Part shown: piece after piece, positions 53,234 to 63,475 of the stretch | How the letters are laid out: each line of letters begins with the position of its first letter | How positions within the stretch are numbered: position 1 is the stretch's first letter | Assembly (NCBI GenBank): GCA_903884425.1 | Contig: CAISEP010000016.1 | Coordinates: 186,001-250,000, forward strand | DNA length: 64,000 bases | Source: an uncultured Caulobacterales bacterium | Lineage (GTDB): Bacteria; Pseudomonadota; Alphaproteobacteria; Caulobacterales; Caulobacteraceae | Direction of reading: 5' to 3' | Program-made: the position numbers and the translations under genes | Notes under the pieces: generated by a model | What the model was told of the DNA's origin: nothing | The model's input: the letters and a program-made list of their open reading frames with translations, nothing else | Databases searched by the model: none

Positions 53234-53566
53234 TTAACGCTCTGCTACCGGCTCCACCAGGAAGTGCCGGCCGGTGGAATCCTCGATATCCACCACCCAG
53301 AGATCGGGATCGATGCGCACCGACCGCTGGACATAGGCCTCGATCTCCGCCTCCGTCGTGGCGGCGATCGGGCGGATCCAGATGGAGCGGCCCTCGGAAT
53401 CCAGCGCCTCCGCAAAGAGGGCCATCTGCCGCTCCCGGCTGTTCCAGACCCGGACCAGCACCGCCCCGGCCCGGGCATCGCCGCGGCGGGTGACGGCGGC
53501 GAAGGCCCCTTCGAGACCGGCCCGGCGGATGAGGGCGGACACCCAGATGTCGGTGGGAATATTCAT
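53234..53566 (-). CDS. DUF1491 protein
   Basis: A 110-residue protein with the DUF1491 features VSALIRRAGLEGAFAAVTRRGDARAGAVLVRVWN at the start (first half diagnostic) and a C-terminal WVVDIEDSTGRHFLVEP. Family members are small alphaproteobacterial proteins of unknown function. Without a clear ribosome site at the ATG at 53566, the start is likely but not certain. The gene is divergent from a secreted hypothetical gene. Confidence 0.75.
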   Translation of the reverse strand: MNIPTDIWVSALIRRAGLEGAFAAVTRRGDARAGAVLVRVWNSRERQMALFAEALDSEGRSIWIRPIAATTEAEIEAYVQRSVRIDPDLWVVDIEDSTGRHFLVEPVAER

Positions 53567-53656
53567 GGGTTAACCACGTCGCCTAACCTGGCTGAAAGCC
53601 GATCGGGGTTAATGACGGACTCATCACGCCGAAGACCGGCAGGAAGAGCAGCCGCC

Positions 53657-54535
53657 ATGATCCCGCCGAAGCCGGCGCTGAACCCCCTATGTTCCGGTCT
53701 TGTCGCAGCCCTTGCCCTGCTCGTCCAGACCGCGCCGACCGAGGCCGGCACCGCCTGGAGCCTGGACAAGGTCTATGCCGAGCGCACGGCCATGCGCGTG
53801 GCGGACCAGCGCTGCAAGCTGTTCGCCCCCAGCGTGGCCTCGGCCCTGCTGATGGGCGAGGTCCAGGCCCGCAATGCCGTCCTGCGGTCCGGCCGCGACC
53901 CGGCAGAGCTCGGCCAGATCGTCGAGATCGCCGTGCAGCGGGGGTCCACCATCTCCTGCCGCGACCCGGCCCTGATCACCGAGGCCGGCCACGTCCGGAC
54001 GGCCTTTTCCAGCTATGCCCGGCTGCAGCGCCTGGACTTCCCCGGCGGTGCCGCCAGCTGGAAGGCGGACCGCACGGTCCTCAGCACCCGGGTGGAGGGT
54101 GGCCGGTGGGCCCTGACCACCGCCGCCGTGCGCGCCAGTGCCAGCCTGCGCTTCGGTGTCGTGGTCAATGGCGGTCGACTGACCCTGTTCGCCCAGCCCG
54201 GCGCGGAGCCGGGACTGATGCAGCCCGCCTCCGCCCGACTGGTGGTGCGGGACCTGCAGAAGGCCCCGCGACCCTATCTGGCGGGCAGCCTCACCCCTCC
54301 GCCCCGGTCGGCGAGCCAGGTCTATTTCGCCGCGGACCGCCGCACGGCGCCGGACGGGGGTCTCGGCTTCCAGTTCCCCGTCGCGGCGGTGGAAGCCCTT
54401 GTCCAGCTGGACCCGCGGGAGGCCGTGCTGCTGGAACTGGTCTATCCCACCAGCCACGGGGACCGGGTGGTCAGCGGCGTCTTCGAGGTGGGGGATTTCG
54501 CACCGGCCTACGGCTTCCTGACCCTGGCCAAATAG
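53657..54535 (+). CDS. Secreted hypothetical protein, 292 residues
   Basis: No family recognised. It has a signal peptide (LVAALALLVQTAPTEAG) and a mature part with two Cys (QRCKLF and SCRDPA) that could pair. The middle is helical; the C-terminal half is beta-rich (FPVAAVEALVQLDPREAVLLELVYP). AGGAAGAG lies about ten bases before ATG at 53657; the frame is open further upstream, antisense to DUF1491. Convergent with xdhC-like gene, nine bases apart. Confidence 0.7.
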   Translation: MIPPKPALNPLCSGLVAALALLVQTAPTEAGTAWSLDKVYAERTAMRVADQRCKLFAPSVASALLMGEVQARNAVLRSGRDPAELGQIVEIAVQRGSTISCRDPALITEAGHVRTAFSSYARLQRLDFPGGAASWKADRTVLSTRVEGGRWALTTAAVRASASLRFGVVVNGGRLTLFAQPGAEPGLMQPASARLVVRDLQKAPRPYLAGSLTPPPRSASQVYFAADRRTAPDGGLGFQFPVAAVEALVQLDPREAVLLELVYPTSHGDRVVSGVFEVGDFAPAYGFLTLAK

Positions 54536-54544
54536 CCGCGGCCG

Positions 54545-55546
54545 TCAGTCCTCGCGACCATGGGCGACCGCCGTCGCCTCCGCCATCACTGCCACGGCGA
54601 TCTCGAAGGGGGACTTGCCCCCGAGGTCGAGGCCGATCGGACCGCGAAGCCGTGCCAGGTCGGCCGGCGCGACACCCAGTGCCCCAAGCCGCGCGATCCG
54701 TTCCGGCAGCCGCCGCCGGGCCCCCAGCACCCCCACATAGGGAGCGGGCGACGGCAGGGCAGCCGCCAGGGCTGCCTCGTCCGTCTCGGTGTCATGGGTG
54801 GCGACGGCGACGAAGGTCCAGGGATCGAGGCCGATCTGCGTCAGGGCCGCCCCCGCCTCGTCCCGCCAGTAATGGGCGTCCACACCCGGCGGAGGGGCCA
54901 CAGGCCCCCGCGGCCGCACCAGATGGGTCTCGTAGCCCATGGTCCGGGCCAGCTGCGTGACCGCCAGCGCCGTGGGATCGCCGCCCACCACCACCATCCG
55001 CCGCTGCGGCGGCAGGGTCAGGCTGAGGCGGAAGGGCGCGTCCTGCAGCGCGAGAACCGGTCGCACCTCCGTCGTGGCCACGGCCTCGCAGTTCCGCCGG
55101 TCGCCGTCGGTGATCCAGACGCTGGCCCGGCGGCGGGCCCGCAGGCTCACCAGGGCCCGGGCGGCGGGGTCGTCCGGTGCCAGGGGCTCCACGAGCATCT
55201 CGATCCGGGCCCCGCACAGGAGGCGGATGTCCGGCCACGGGCTTCCGGCCCCATAGACCAGGCGTCGCGACACCCCGTCGGCCAGGGCGGCGCGGGCATG
55301 GGCCGCCACGTCGGCCTCGACGCACCCGCCGGACAGGAAGCCGCTGAGGGTGGTGTCGGAGACCAGCATCTGCGCCCCCGGCGGCCGGGGCGATCCCCCG
55401 TCCGTGCGGATCAGGGTGACCAGGGCGCTGGCCCGGCCCGCCGCCATCTCCGTGGCCAGGGTCTCCCGCACGTCATCGGTCAGGCCGAACAGGGGCCAGT
55501 CCGGATAGGTCGCGGCTTCGGAGGAACGGAGGTCATCAACAGACAT
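54545..55546 (-). CDS. XdhC/CoxI family protein
   Basis: XdhC proteins bind molybdenum cofactor and insert or protect it in xanthine dehydrogenase-type enzymes. The 333-residue protein has TLIRTDGGSPRPPGAQMLV and GGCVEADVAAHAR near residues 43-110 (XdhC_CoxI domain with its Cys) and a C-terminal Rossmann part (RRMVVVGGDPTALAVTQLARTMGYE; ATHDTETDEAALAAAL). No molybdoenzyme subunits are nearby. It follows tilS by nine bases, where ftsH often lies. Confidence 0.85.
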   Translation of the reverse strand: MSVDDLRSSEAATYPDWPLFGLTDDVRETLATEMAAGRASALVTLIRTDGGSPRPPGAQMLVSDTTLSGFLSGGCVEADVAAHARAALADGVSRRLVYGAGSPWPDIRLLCGARIEMLVEPLAPDDPAARALVSLRARRRASVWITDGDRRNCEAVATTEVRPVLALQDAPFRLSLTLPPQRRMVVVGGDPTALAVTQLARTMGYETHLVRPRGPVAPPPGVDAHYWRDEAGAALTQIGLDPWTFVAVATHDTETDEAALAAALPSPAPYVGVLGARRRLPERIARLGALGVAPADLARLRGPIGLDLGGKSPFEIAVAVMAEATAVAHGRED

Positions 55547-55555
55547 GGGACCGTC

Positions 55556-56809
55556 TTAGCCGATCTCCGCCTCGCAGGCGACCAGACCGCAGGCGGCGGC
55601 GAAGCGGCCGGGGGCCAGGGCCCGGACCGCCGGTTGCGCCACCCCGATCGGCGCGGGAAGCACCGGTGTCGCCCCGTCCGGGTCCAGGACCGGCAGGGCC
55701 GGGCGGGCGAGGGCCGGGATCGCCTTCAGCCGACGGCGGTCCTCCCGGGACAGGCGGGCGGATTGCCCCGCCAGGAACCCGATCGCCGCCTCCGGATCGA
55801 TCTCGAAGCGGTTGTCGAACACCCCCTCCCCGCCCGACGCGGGTCTGCGCCGCAGGTCCCTTGCGTCCCGGGCCAGCAGGATGCGGGCCTCGTCCGCCGC
55901 CAGCCGGACGCCGGCGAGATGGGTCCGCCGCGGTCCTGTCCCGCCCAGCGCCGTGACCAGGCGGTCCAGCGCCGCCCGCCCCGGGGGGACCCGGCCGCCG
56001 CCGATGCTGAGAACGGCCGCGCCGAGCACCGGATGCAGCACCTCGGCCGGGGTCTCCCGCAGCAGGGCCCGGTCGAAGACGGCATGGCCCTCCGCGGTGC
56101 AGGTGATCTGTCGCGCGAGCCGTGCCCGCGGCGCATCGGCCGACATCCGCAAAGGCAGGGGCGCGATCTCGGCCCCGCGCCTCAGGGCCTGCCGGGCCCG
56201 GGCCCGGGCAAAGCGCAGGTCGTCATTGGCGGGATCGTCGAGCCAGGTCAGGCCCCGGGCGGCCAGGTCCTCCCGCAGGGCCGTCCGGCGCAGGGACAAC
56301 AGGGGCCGGAACAGGAACAGGTCTCGCCCCTCCGGCCACACCGGGGAGGGGCTCCACTCCCGGGGATCGGGCAGGGAGGACGCCTCCGCCTGGCGCATGA
56401 GGGCCGATTCCGCCAGATCGTCCGCCGTGTGGCCAAGCAGGATCACCCGCGCACCCACCGACCTCGCCCCCCGGGCCAGCAACCGGTGCCGGGCCTGCCG
56501 CGCCGCCGACGGGAGGCCCGTGGCGGGCTTCACCCCCTCCCAGACCAGGGCCCGCCAGTCCGCGCCCAGGGCCGTGGCCGCAGCCCCGGCCGCCCGGGTC
56601 CAGGCGGCACTGTCGGGCTGGAGGCCGTGATCGACAGTCAGGGCCACCACCCGGCGACCGGTGCGGCGGCCGAAGGCGCAGGCCTGCAGGAGCAGATAGA
56701 GGCTGTCGCCGCCGCCGGAAAAGCCGACGACCAGGGGGCGCGGGCTCAGGGAATCCAGCCGCGCGCGGAATCGGGCGTTCAGGACGTCGGCGAAGGGGTC
56801 ATCGGTCAC
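55556..56809 (-). CDS. tilS: tRNA(Ile)-lysidine synthase TilS
   Basis: TilS adds lysine to C34 of tRNA-Ile so that it reads AUA. The 417-residue protein has the ATP-pyrophosphatase PP-loop SGGGDS at residues 31-36, VDHGLQPDSAAW, LLGHTADDLAESALMR, and the RRTALREDLAARGLTWLDDPAN segment. Start taken as GTG at 56809; a longer frame would overlap cpoB and add a Pro/Arg leader. The C-terminal domain is shorter and diverged compared with enteric TilS, as usual in alphaproteobacteria. Confidence 0.9.
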   Translation of the reverse strand: MTDDPFADVLNARFRARLDSLSPRPLVVGFSGGGDSLYLLLQACAFGRRTGRRVVALTVDHGLQPDSAAWTRAAGAAATALGADWRALVWEGVKPATGLPSAARQARHRLLARGARSVGARVILLGHTADDLAESALMRQAEASSLPDPREWSPSPVWPEGRDLFLFRPLLSLRRTALREDLAARGLTWLDDPANDDLRFARARARQALRRGAEIAPLPLRMSADAPRARLARQITCTAEGHAVFDRALLRETPAEVLHPVLGAAVLSIGGGRVPPGRAALDRLVTALGGTGPRRTHLAGVRLAADEARILLARDARDLRRRPASGGEGVFDNRFEIDPEAAIGFLAGQSARLSREDRRRLKAIPALARPALPVLDPDGATPVLPAPIGVAQPAVRALAPGRFAAACGLVACEAEIG

Positions 56810-56843
56810 GGGACCGCGGCCTTGGCGACCGGGACCCGGGGGA

Positions 56844-57788
56844 TCAGCCCGCGCAGCCCAGCTTGTCCTTGGTCTGGGCCGCCCGGGTCCGCGCCGAAGG
56901 CGTGGCGGTCTTCTCGTAGCGCCGGGCAAATTCCCCCAGCGCCGCGCAGGCCTCCGGATTGCGCTGGGTGGCAGCCAGGGCGCGGGACAGCTTGATCACC
57001 GCATCCGGCGCCCAGCTGGTCTTGGGCCAGCCCTTCAGCGCCCGGGCATAGGCCGCGGTGGCGTCCCCGTTCAGGTCCCGCACGGAATAGCTCTCCCCCA
57101 GCCAGTAATAGGCTTCGGGCGTCTTCGGGTCGGCGGGATGGGCGCCGACGAAGGCCTGGAAGGCCTGGGACGCCCCGCCATAGTCACCGGAGGCGAGCAA
57201 GGTCCGCGCCGTCTTGAATTCCCCGGCCGTGTCGGCACCGGGGGCCGCATCCGCGGCGGGGGCCGTGGCTGCGGCCGCAGCAGCGGCCTGACGGCGACCC
57301 TTGGCATCGAGCGGCGGGGGCGGCGGCGGGGGCGGCGTGTTCACCGTCGCCAGCTGGCTTTCCACCCGGGTCAGGCGGTCGGTCAGGGCCTGGATCTGGG
57401 TCGCGCGGTCGGTCCGGTCGGCCTCCAGACCGGAGCGAAGCTGCTCCACGTCATGGCTGGACTGTTCATTGCCCCCCTGCAGCTTGCGCAGGGTCGCCTC
57501 CAGGTCATCGACGCGCTGGGTCAGGGCCGTCACCGCCGGGTCCGGGCCGGCGTCCTTCACCTCCACCGGATGGCCGGTGTCCCGGGCCTGGAAGACGATG
57601 GCGCGCAGCTCGCGGATCTGCTTCTCCAGCCGATCGATCCGCGCCGGGTCGTCCGCCGCCCGGCCAAGGCCGGGGAGTGTCAGGGTCGCACAGGCCACCA
57701 GGGCACCGAGGGCCACCGCCGAGGCCAGATGATGCCGTCCGCGACGGGGCTCGGCACGCTTCGATCCTTCAGGGCGCATCGCTTCCAT
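56844..57788 (-). CDS. cpoB: Cell division coordinator CpoB (YbgF)
   Basis: CpoB links the Tol-Pal system with peptidoglycan synthesis at the septum. The 314-residue protein has a signal sequence ending GLGRA, an N-terminal coiled coil (RIDRLEKQIRELRAIVFQ) then a Pro and Ala linker, and C-terminal TPR units (FKTARTLLASGDYGGASQAFQAF; PEAYYWLGESYSVRDLNGDA). It is downstream of pal. The start is ambiguous among GTG 57806, ATG 57788 and ATG 57779. Confidence 0.92.
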   Translation of the reverse strand: MEAMRPEGSKRAEPRRGRHHLASAVALGALVACATLTLPGLGRAADDPARIDRLEKQIRELRAIVFQARDTGHPVEVKDAGPDPAVTALTQRVDDLEATLRKLQGGNEQSSHDVEQLRSGLEADRTDRATQIQALTDRLTRVESQLATVNTPPPPPPPPLDAKGRRQAAAAAAATAPAADAAPGADTAGEFKTARTLLASGDYGGASQAFQAFVGAHPADPKTPEAYYWLGESYSVRDLNGDATAAYARALKGWPKTSWAPDAVIKLSRALAATQRNPEACAALGEFARRYEKTATPSARTRAAQTKDKLGCAG

Positions 57789-57898
57789 CTTCCAGGGTTC
57801 CTGCACGCAGAGTCACGTTCCGGAGGGAGGCAGGGGCCGCCCCTCCGGCCGCGGGAGGGCGACAGGCCGCGAACCGGCCCGCCGCCCCCGTTCCGGTT

Positions 57899-58450
57899 CT
57901 ACTTCACGCCGCCGGTGAGGGCGGTGTGGCCGTTGCGGTTGTGCGCCCAGGCGTCTTCACCCGTGCCCAGGTCCACCGGCTGTTCCTTGCCGTAGGAGAT
58001 GGTGCTGATCCGCGCGGCGGACACGCCCTGGCCGACCAGATAGGCCTTGATCGCCTCGGCGCGGCGGGCACCCAGGGCCAGGTTGTAGTCGCGGGTGCCG
58101 CGCTCGTCGCAATTGCCCTCGATCCGCACGATCACCGACGGATAGCGGTTCAGCCAGGCGGCCTGGCTGGACAGGACGGCCTTGCCGTCAGAGCGCAGGG
58201 TATAGGCGTCGAAGTCGAAATAGACCCGCTCGCCCACATTGACCACGAAGTCCTGCAGCGATCCGGGCACCGGACCGGTGGGAACCGCCTTCACCGGTGC
58301 CGGGGGCGGCGGCGGCGGCGGGGCCGGGGCGGGCGCGGGGGCCGGAGCGGGTGCCGGCGGCGGCGGGGCCTTGGTGGCGCACGCCGCCAGGGCAGCGGTC
58401 AGGGCGACGGCGGATGCGATCCTGGTCAGACGCGGGGAGAGGGGCAGCAT
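57899..58450 (-). CDS. pal: Peptidoglycan-associated lipoprotein Pal
   Basis: Pal anchors the outer membrane to peptidoglycan. The 183-residue lipoprotein has lipobox LAAC with C24, a Pro/Ala-rich linker of about 30 residues, and an OmpA-like domain (YFDFDAYTLRSDGKAVL; GNCDERGTRDYNLALGARRAEAIK). The usual H of GHCDERGT is N here. It follows tolB by a 112-base gap with no clear terminator. Confidence 0.95.
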   Translation of the reverse strand: MLPLSPRLTRIASAVALTAALAACATKAPPPPAPAPAPAPAPAPPPPPPPAPVKAVPTGPVPGSLQDFVVNVGERVYFDFDAYTLRSDGKAVLSSQAAWLNRYPSVIVRIEGNCDERGTRDYNLALGARRAEAIKAYLVGQGVSAARISTISYGKEQPVDLGTGEDAWAHNRNGHTALTGGVK

Positions 58451-58562
58451 GGAGGGCCTCCTGGGTTGGACCGGGCACGCCCGGAAAGAACTGTGACAGC
58501 CGGAAACCTGAGCCGGGGCCGCTCCCCTGCAAGGTTCTGGTAACCATTAGACCGAATTCGCA

Positions 58563-59897
58563 TCATTTGAGCAACGGTGACCAGGCCGGATCGGTGGCGG
58601 CACCGGGATAGGGCGAGGGACGCTCGTTGCGGCCCGACACGTCCACGCTCCACAGCTTGGCTGCCCCCCCGCGGGTCTCGCGGCTGAACATCAGCACCCG
58701 GCCGTTCGGGGCCCAGGTCGGACCCTCGTCGAGATAGGAGGTGGTCAGGATGCGTTCCCCGGACCCGTCGGGCTTCATGACGCCGATATGGAACTGGCTG
58801 CCCTCCTGCTTGGTGAAGGCGATCAGGTCGCCCTTCGGGCTCCAGACCGGGGTGGTGTAGCGGCCGCTGCCGAAGGAGATGCGGTGCTGGTTGCCCCCGT
58901 CGGCATCCATCACATAGAGCTGCGGCGATCCGCCGCGGTCGGAATTGAACGCGATCTTCGTCCCGTCCGGGGAATAGGACGGGGAGGTGTCGATGGCCGG
59001 ATCGTCCGTCAGGCGGGACTGGGCCCCGGTCCGCAGGTCCTGCACGAACACGTCGGTATTGCCGTTGCGGGACAGGGAATAGACCACCTTCAGCCCGTCC
59101 GGGGAGAAACGCGGCGCGAACACCATGCCCCCGGAGGTGCTCAGCACCTCGTGCCGGGCGGTCTCGATGTTGAACAGATAGATGCGCGCGCTGTCCGGAC
59201 GCAGGGCCGTGTAGGTGATCTGCTGGGTGTTGCTGGAGAACCGGGGCGTCATGACGATGAAGCCCCCGTCGCTCAGATAGCTGGGATTGGCCCCGTCCTG
59301 GTCCATGATCGCCAGGCGCGAGACCCGCTTGCCCCGGGTGCCGCTCTCGGCCACGAACACGATGCGGGTGTCGAAATAGCCATCCTCCCCGGTCAGCCGC
59401 TTGTAGACGGCGTCGGAGATCTTGTGCGCGATCCGCCGCCAGTTCTCGTTGGTGGCGATGAACTGGACGCCGATCAGCTGCTGCTCGTTGAATACGCTCC
59501 ACAGGCGCACATCGACCTGCAGGCGGCCGTCCGCGTCCTGGGTCACCTGCCCGTTCACCAGATACTGGGCGTTCACCGACTTCCAGTCGGCAAAGCGGGG
59601 CAGCACGTTGATGTCGAGGCTCTTCTCCACCATGGCCGAGGGGTCGAGGGGCCGGAAATAGCCTGACCGGTCGAGATTCCCCGCGATCACCCGGGCGATG
59701 TCGGCCCCCAGGTCCTGCGCCTTGGCATCCGGACCGCCGAAGGCCGGGATGGCGATGGGAGCGGGCTGGATGTTGCCCTGGTTGATGTCCACATCCACCC
59801 CGGCCCACGCCACCGGCGGGGCGGCCGTCACCACCAGGGCCAGGCCCGACAGGAGAGCCAGGGCAACGGAGCGGAAGGTCCGGAAGGCAGGGGTCAT
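58563..59897 (-). CDS. tolB: Tol-Pal periplasmic beta-propeller protein TolB
   Basis: TolB binds Pal and TolA in the periplasm. The 444-residue protein has a signal sequence ending near AVAWAG, an N-terminal domain, and a C-terminal six-bladed propeller seen as repeated FSPDG/WSPKGD/WAPNGR motifs ([39 protein letters not shown]). It overlaps tolA by ATGA, confirming translational coupling. Confidence 0.96.
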   Translation of the reverse strand: MTPAFRTFRSVALALLSGLALVVTAAPPVAWAGVDVDINQGNIQPAPIAIPAFGGPDAKAQDLGADIARVIAGNLDRSGYFRPLDPSAMVEKSLDINVLPRFADWKSVNAQYLVNGQVTQDADGRLQVDVRLWSVFNEQQLIGVQFIATNENWRRIAHKISDAVYKRLTGEDGYFDTRIVFVAESGTRGKRVSRLAIMDQDGANPSYLSDGGFIVMTPRFSSNTQQITYTALRPDSARIYLFNIETARHEVLSTSGGMVFAPRFSPDGLKVVYSLSRNGNTDVFVQDLRTGAQSRLTDDPAIDTSPSYSPDGTKIAFNSDRGGSPQLYVMDADGGNQHRISFGSGRYTTPVWSPKGDLIAFTKQEGSQFHIGVMKPDGSGERILTTSYLDEGPTWAPNGRVLMFSRETRGGAAKLWSVDVSGRNERPSPYPGAATDPAWSPLLK

Positions 59898-60682
59898 CGG
59901 CGACAGGCGTCCTTGGCGATGAAGTTGAAGTTGACGTCCCGCCAGGCGGCGTATTCGGACCGGGGCAGGCCGTCATAGGGCTGGGCCTGCTTCACCGCTG
60001 TCAGGGCGCGGATGGCGGCGGGATTGGTGCGGCCGTGCTCATCCCCCTCCAGGTCCCGGGCTTCCAGCACCAGGCCCTCCGGCGACAGGCGCATGTGGAC
60101 ATGGACCACCACATTGGCCACGTCCTCCACCCCGCAATTGGGGTTCCACAGCTTGATCAGCTTGCCCGCCAGATAGGACCGGGCATCCGCCGACAGGCCG
60201 TTGCCGGCCCCGACGGCCTTGCGCGCCACCTCCGCCGTCTCCGGCCGGGCCGGGCCCCGCTGGGAGGTGTTGGCATGGGGATCGGCGAGGCTGGCGAGGT
60301 CGAGGGGGCGGCTGGAGGACTTCCCGCTCTTCGACAGGCGGTCGAGGTCGAGCTTCTGCGGCGGGGTCTTGGCGAGCTGGTCGAGATTGAGCTTGGGCGG
60401 CGCGGGCGCGGCCTTGGGCGGCTGCGGCTCGGGCTTCGGCGGGGTCGGCGGCTCCGGCGCGGGGGCCTGGGCCTCCTGCGCCACGGGGGCGGCCACCGCG
60501 GCCCGGGCATTGGCCACCTCGGAGGCGGTGACGAGGGAGATGGGCGTGACCTCCACCGCCACCGGGGGCGGGTTCGAGATGAAGCTGAACCAGCCCACCG
60601 CCACCACGGCCCCATGCAGCACTACCGCTGCCAGCATCGCCGGCAGTCGGCTGTCCCGGGTCATGTGCGCGGAGGCGGCCAT
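59894..60682 (-). CDS. tolA: Tol-Pal energy-transducing protein TolA
   Basis: TolA spans from the inner membrane to TolB/Pal. About 262 residues: one N-terminal helix ([20 protein letters not shown]), a Pro/Ala/Lys-rich rod, and a C-terminal TonB/TolA domain ([22 protein letters not shown]). It is much shorter than enteric TolA and the rod is Pro-rich, not a long helix. Starts 14 bases after tolR; an upstream ATG at 60736 would overlap tolR. Confidence 0.88.
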   Translation of the reverse strand: MAASAHMTRDSRLPAMLAAVVLHGAVVAVGWFSFISNPPPVAVEVTPISLVTASEVANARAAVAAPVAQEAQAPAPEPPTPPKPEPQPPKAAPAPPKLNLDQLAKTPPQKLDLDRLSKSGKSSSRPLDLASLADPHANTSQRGPARPETAEVARKAVGAGNGLSADARSYLAGKLIKLWNPNCGVEDVANVVVHVHMRLSPEGLVLEARDLEGDEHGRTNPAAIRALTAVKQAQPYDGLPRSEYAAWRDVNFNFIAKDACRR

Positions 60683-60695
60683 GCCCGGCGCGCCC

Positions 60696-61172
60696 TCAGC
60701 GGACGGGACGGGCGGGGACCGGCGCGGGGGGCGCATCCCCCGTGTCGGTCACCAGATTGAGGCTGGTGAAGCCGCTGGTGGACAGCTTGGCCATCACCTG
60801 GGCCACCACGGCATAGACGGCCCCGCCATCCGCCCGGACATAGACGGGCCGCTTGGCCCCCTCGCCGGACATGGCCGACAGGCGGGGTGCCACCTCGTCC
60901 AGGGTGGCGGGGCGGTCCTGCACGAAGATCGACCCGTCCCGGCGGATGGTGACGGTGAGCGGCACGCTCTGCTCGTCCATGGCCGCCGCATCGGTCCTGG
61001 GCAGTTCCACCGGCACGCCGACGGTGAGCAGCGGGGCGGAGACCATGAAGATGATCAGCAGCACCAGCATCACGTCCACCATGGGCGTGACATTGATCTC
61101 GCTGAGGGCGGAGCGGCCGCGGTTCCGCCGCCGCCGCCCCCGTCCACCGCTGCCGGAAAGGGAGGCCGCCAT
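60696..61172 (-). CDS. tolR: Tol-Pal inner-membrane protein TolR
   Basis: TolR with TolQ forms the proton-driven motor of Tol-Pal. The 158-residue protein has a basic N-terminus ([12 protein letters not shown]), then [24 protein letters not shown] with the proton-relaying Asp in the helix, and a periplasmic domain ([22 protein letters not shown]). It follows tolQ by three bases. Confidence 0.95.
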   Translation of the reverse strand: MAASLSGSGGRGRRRRNRGRSALSEINVTPMVDVMLVLLIIFMVSAPLLTVGVPVELPRTDAAAMDEQSVPLTVTIRRDGSIFVQDRPATLDEVAPRLSAMSGEGAKRPVYVRADGGAVYAVVAQVMAKLSTSGFTSLNLVTDTGDAPPAPVPARPVR

Positions 61173-61175
61173 GGC

Positions 61176-61865
<690 letters not shown>

Positions 61866-61970
61866 GGCGGGCTCCGTCCTTGGATGCTGCGTTTAACGGC
61901 CGCAGCGTGACAAAACTATGGCCCCGGTCCGTGGCCTCATTGCAAGACGGAACAGGATTTCCGGCATGAA

Positions 61971-62435
61971 TCACTCTGCGGGCGCCAGCCAGGGCCGCAC
62001 CTTCTCCACCAGGATGGCGGGGGGGCGGCGGGGTCGCCCGGCCAGGTCGATGCAGGCGGCGAAGACCACCGCGTCCGCCAGCCGGGCCTCTCCCCGAAGG
62101 ATGGTCTGGCGGACGGTGAGCTTGGCCCCCCGGAAGGCGTCATAGGTGGTGCGCACCAGCAGGGCATCATCGATCCGCGCGGGCAGCTTGTAGTCCACCT
62201 CCACCCGGGTGACGACGAAGGCGGCGGGGTCTTCCCGGTCCAGCAGCAGGCTGTGGCCCACCCCGATGGCCCGGAGGAAGTCCGACCGTCCCCGCTCGAA
62301 ATAGCGGACATAGTTGGCGTGATAGACGAGGCCGGTGAAGTCGGTGTCCTCGTAATAGACCCGGATGGGCAGGAAGTGCTCCCGGCCCACGAACCATCCG
62401 GCGGTGGGGCTCGTATCCTCGGGCGCGCCGGTCAT
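61971..62435 (-). CDS. ybgC: Tol-Pal-associated acyl-CoA thioesterase YbgC
   Basis: A 154-residue hotdog-fold thioesterase. The catalytic segment [26 protein letters not shown] (the Asp of TD near D32 and YHANY) is diagnostic. It acts on acyl-CoA or acyl-ACP and is usually next to tolQ. It overlaps ruvB by ATGA, so the ruvAB and tol genes are linked. Confidence 0.93.
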   Translation of the reverse strand: MTGAPEDTSPTAGWFVGREHFLPIRVYYEDTDFTGLVYHANYVRYFERGRSDFLRAIGVGHSLLLDREDPAAFVVTRVEVDYKLPARIDDALLVRTTYDAFRGAKLTVRQTILRGEARLADAVVFAACIDLAGRPRRPPAILVEKVRPWLAPAE

Positions 62436-63475
62436 GCGTCGTCTCCGAACAGGTCGCCGGCCCCGGGCGGCGGGGTGGCTGGCGTGGACGGCATGGGCAA
62501 TCCCATGTGCTGATAGGCCAGCGACCCGGCGATGCGGCCCCGGGGCGTGCGCTGGATGAACCCCTGTTGCAGCAGATAGGGCTCGATGACGTCCTCCACC
62601 GAATCGCGGGCTTCCGCCAGCGCTGCGGCCAGTGTCTCAGCCCCCACCGGGCCGCCGCCATAGGTTTCAATCAGCGCACGAAGATAGCGACGGTCGAGGC
62701 TGTCCAGCCCCTTCTCGTCCACCTCCAGACGGGCCAGCGCCCGGCGGGCGGCGTGCCGGTCGATGGCCGGTGCCGCATCGGCGGCGGCAAAGTCCCGCAC
62801 CCGGCGCAGCAGCCGTCCCGCCACCCGCGGCGTGCCCCGGGCCCGGTGGGCGATCTCCTCGGCCCCGTCCGCCGTCAGGGGGGCCCCCATCTTGCGGGCG
62901 GCATGGGCCAGCACCTGGCAGAGCTCCTCGGCCGAATAGAACTCCAGCCTAAGGGGAATGCCGAACCGGTCCCGCAGCGGCGTGGCCAGCAGCCCCGCCC
63001 GGGTGGTCGCCGCCACCAGGGTGAAGGGGGCCAGATCGATGCGGACGGAGCGGGCGGAGGGTCCCTCCCCGATGATCAGGTCCAGCACATGGTCCTCCAT
63101 CGCCGGATAGAGGATCTCCTCCACGGCGGGGGGCAGGCGGTGGATCTCGTCGATGAACAGGACGTCGTTGGCCTCGAGATTGGTCAGGATCGCCGCCAGG
63201 TCCCCGGCCTTGGCCAGCACCGGCCCGGCGGTGGCGCGGAAGTTCACCCCCATTTCCCGGGCGACGATCTGGGCCAGCGTGGTCTTGCCCAGCCCCGGCG
63301 GGCCGAACAGCAGGACATGGTCCAGGGGCTCTCCCCGGGCCCGGGCCCCGTCGATGAACACCTTCAGATTGGCCTTGAGCGTCGGCTGGCCGACGAATTC
63401 CATCAGGGTCTGGGGGCGCAGCGCCCGGTCGGCGGTCTCGAACCCCTCCCGCTCGCCGGAGATCAGCCGGGTCAT
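62432..63475 (-). CDS. ruvB: Holliday junction branch migration helicase RuvB
   Basis: RuvB drives Holliday-junction branch migration with RuvA. The 347-residue AAA+ protein has Walker [10 protein letters not shown] at 58-66, Walker [11 protein letters not shown], sensor [11 protein letters not shown] and the C-terminal winged-helix ([25 protein letters not shown]). It overlaps ruvA and ybgC by four bases each. Confidence 0.97.
   Translation of the reverse strand: MTRLISGEREGFETADRALRPQTLMEFVGQPTLKANLKVFIDGARARGEPLDHVLLFGPPGLGKTTLAQIVAREMGVNFRATAGPVLAKAGDLAAILTNLEANDVLFIDEIHRLPPAVEEILYPAMEDHVLDLIIGEGPSARSVRIDLAPFTLVAATTRAGLLATPLRDRFGIPLRLEFYSAEELCQVLAHAARKMGAPLTADGAEEIAHRARGTPRVAGRLLRRVRDFAAADAAPAIDRHAARRALARLEVDEKGLDSLDRRYLRALIETYGGGPVGAETLAAALAEARDSVEDVIEPYLLQQGFIQRTPRGRIAGSLAYQHMGLPMPSTPATPPPGAGDLFGDDA

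Noticed and set aside
54560-56995. Very long open frame (811 codons) on the plus strand opposite xdhC and tilS
   Set aside because: It is antisense to two clear families and is Gly/Arg/Gln/Pro-rich low complexity, as expected for the opposite strand of GC-rich genes.
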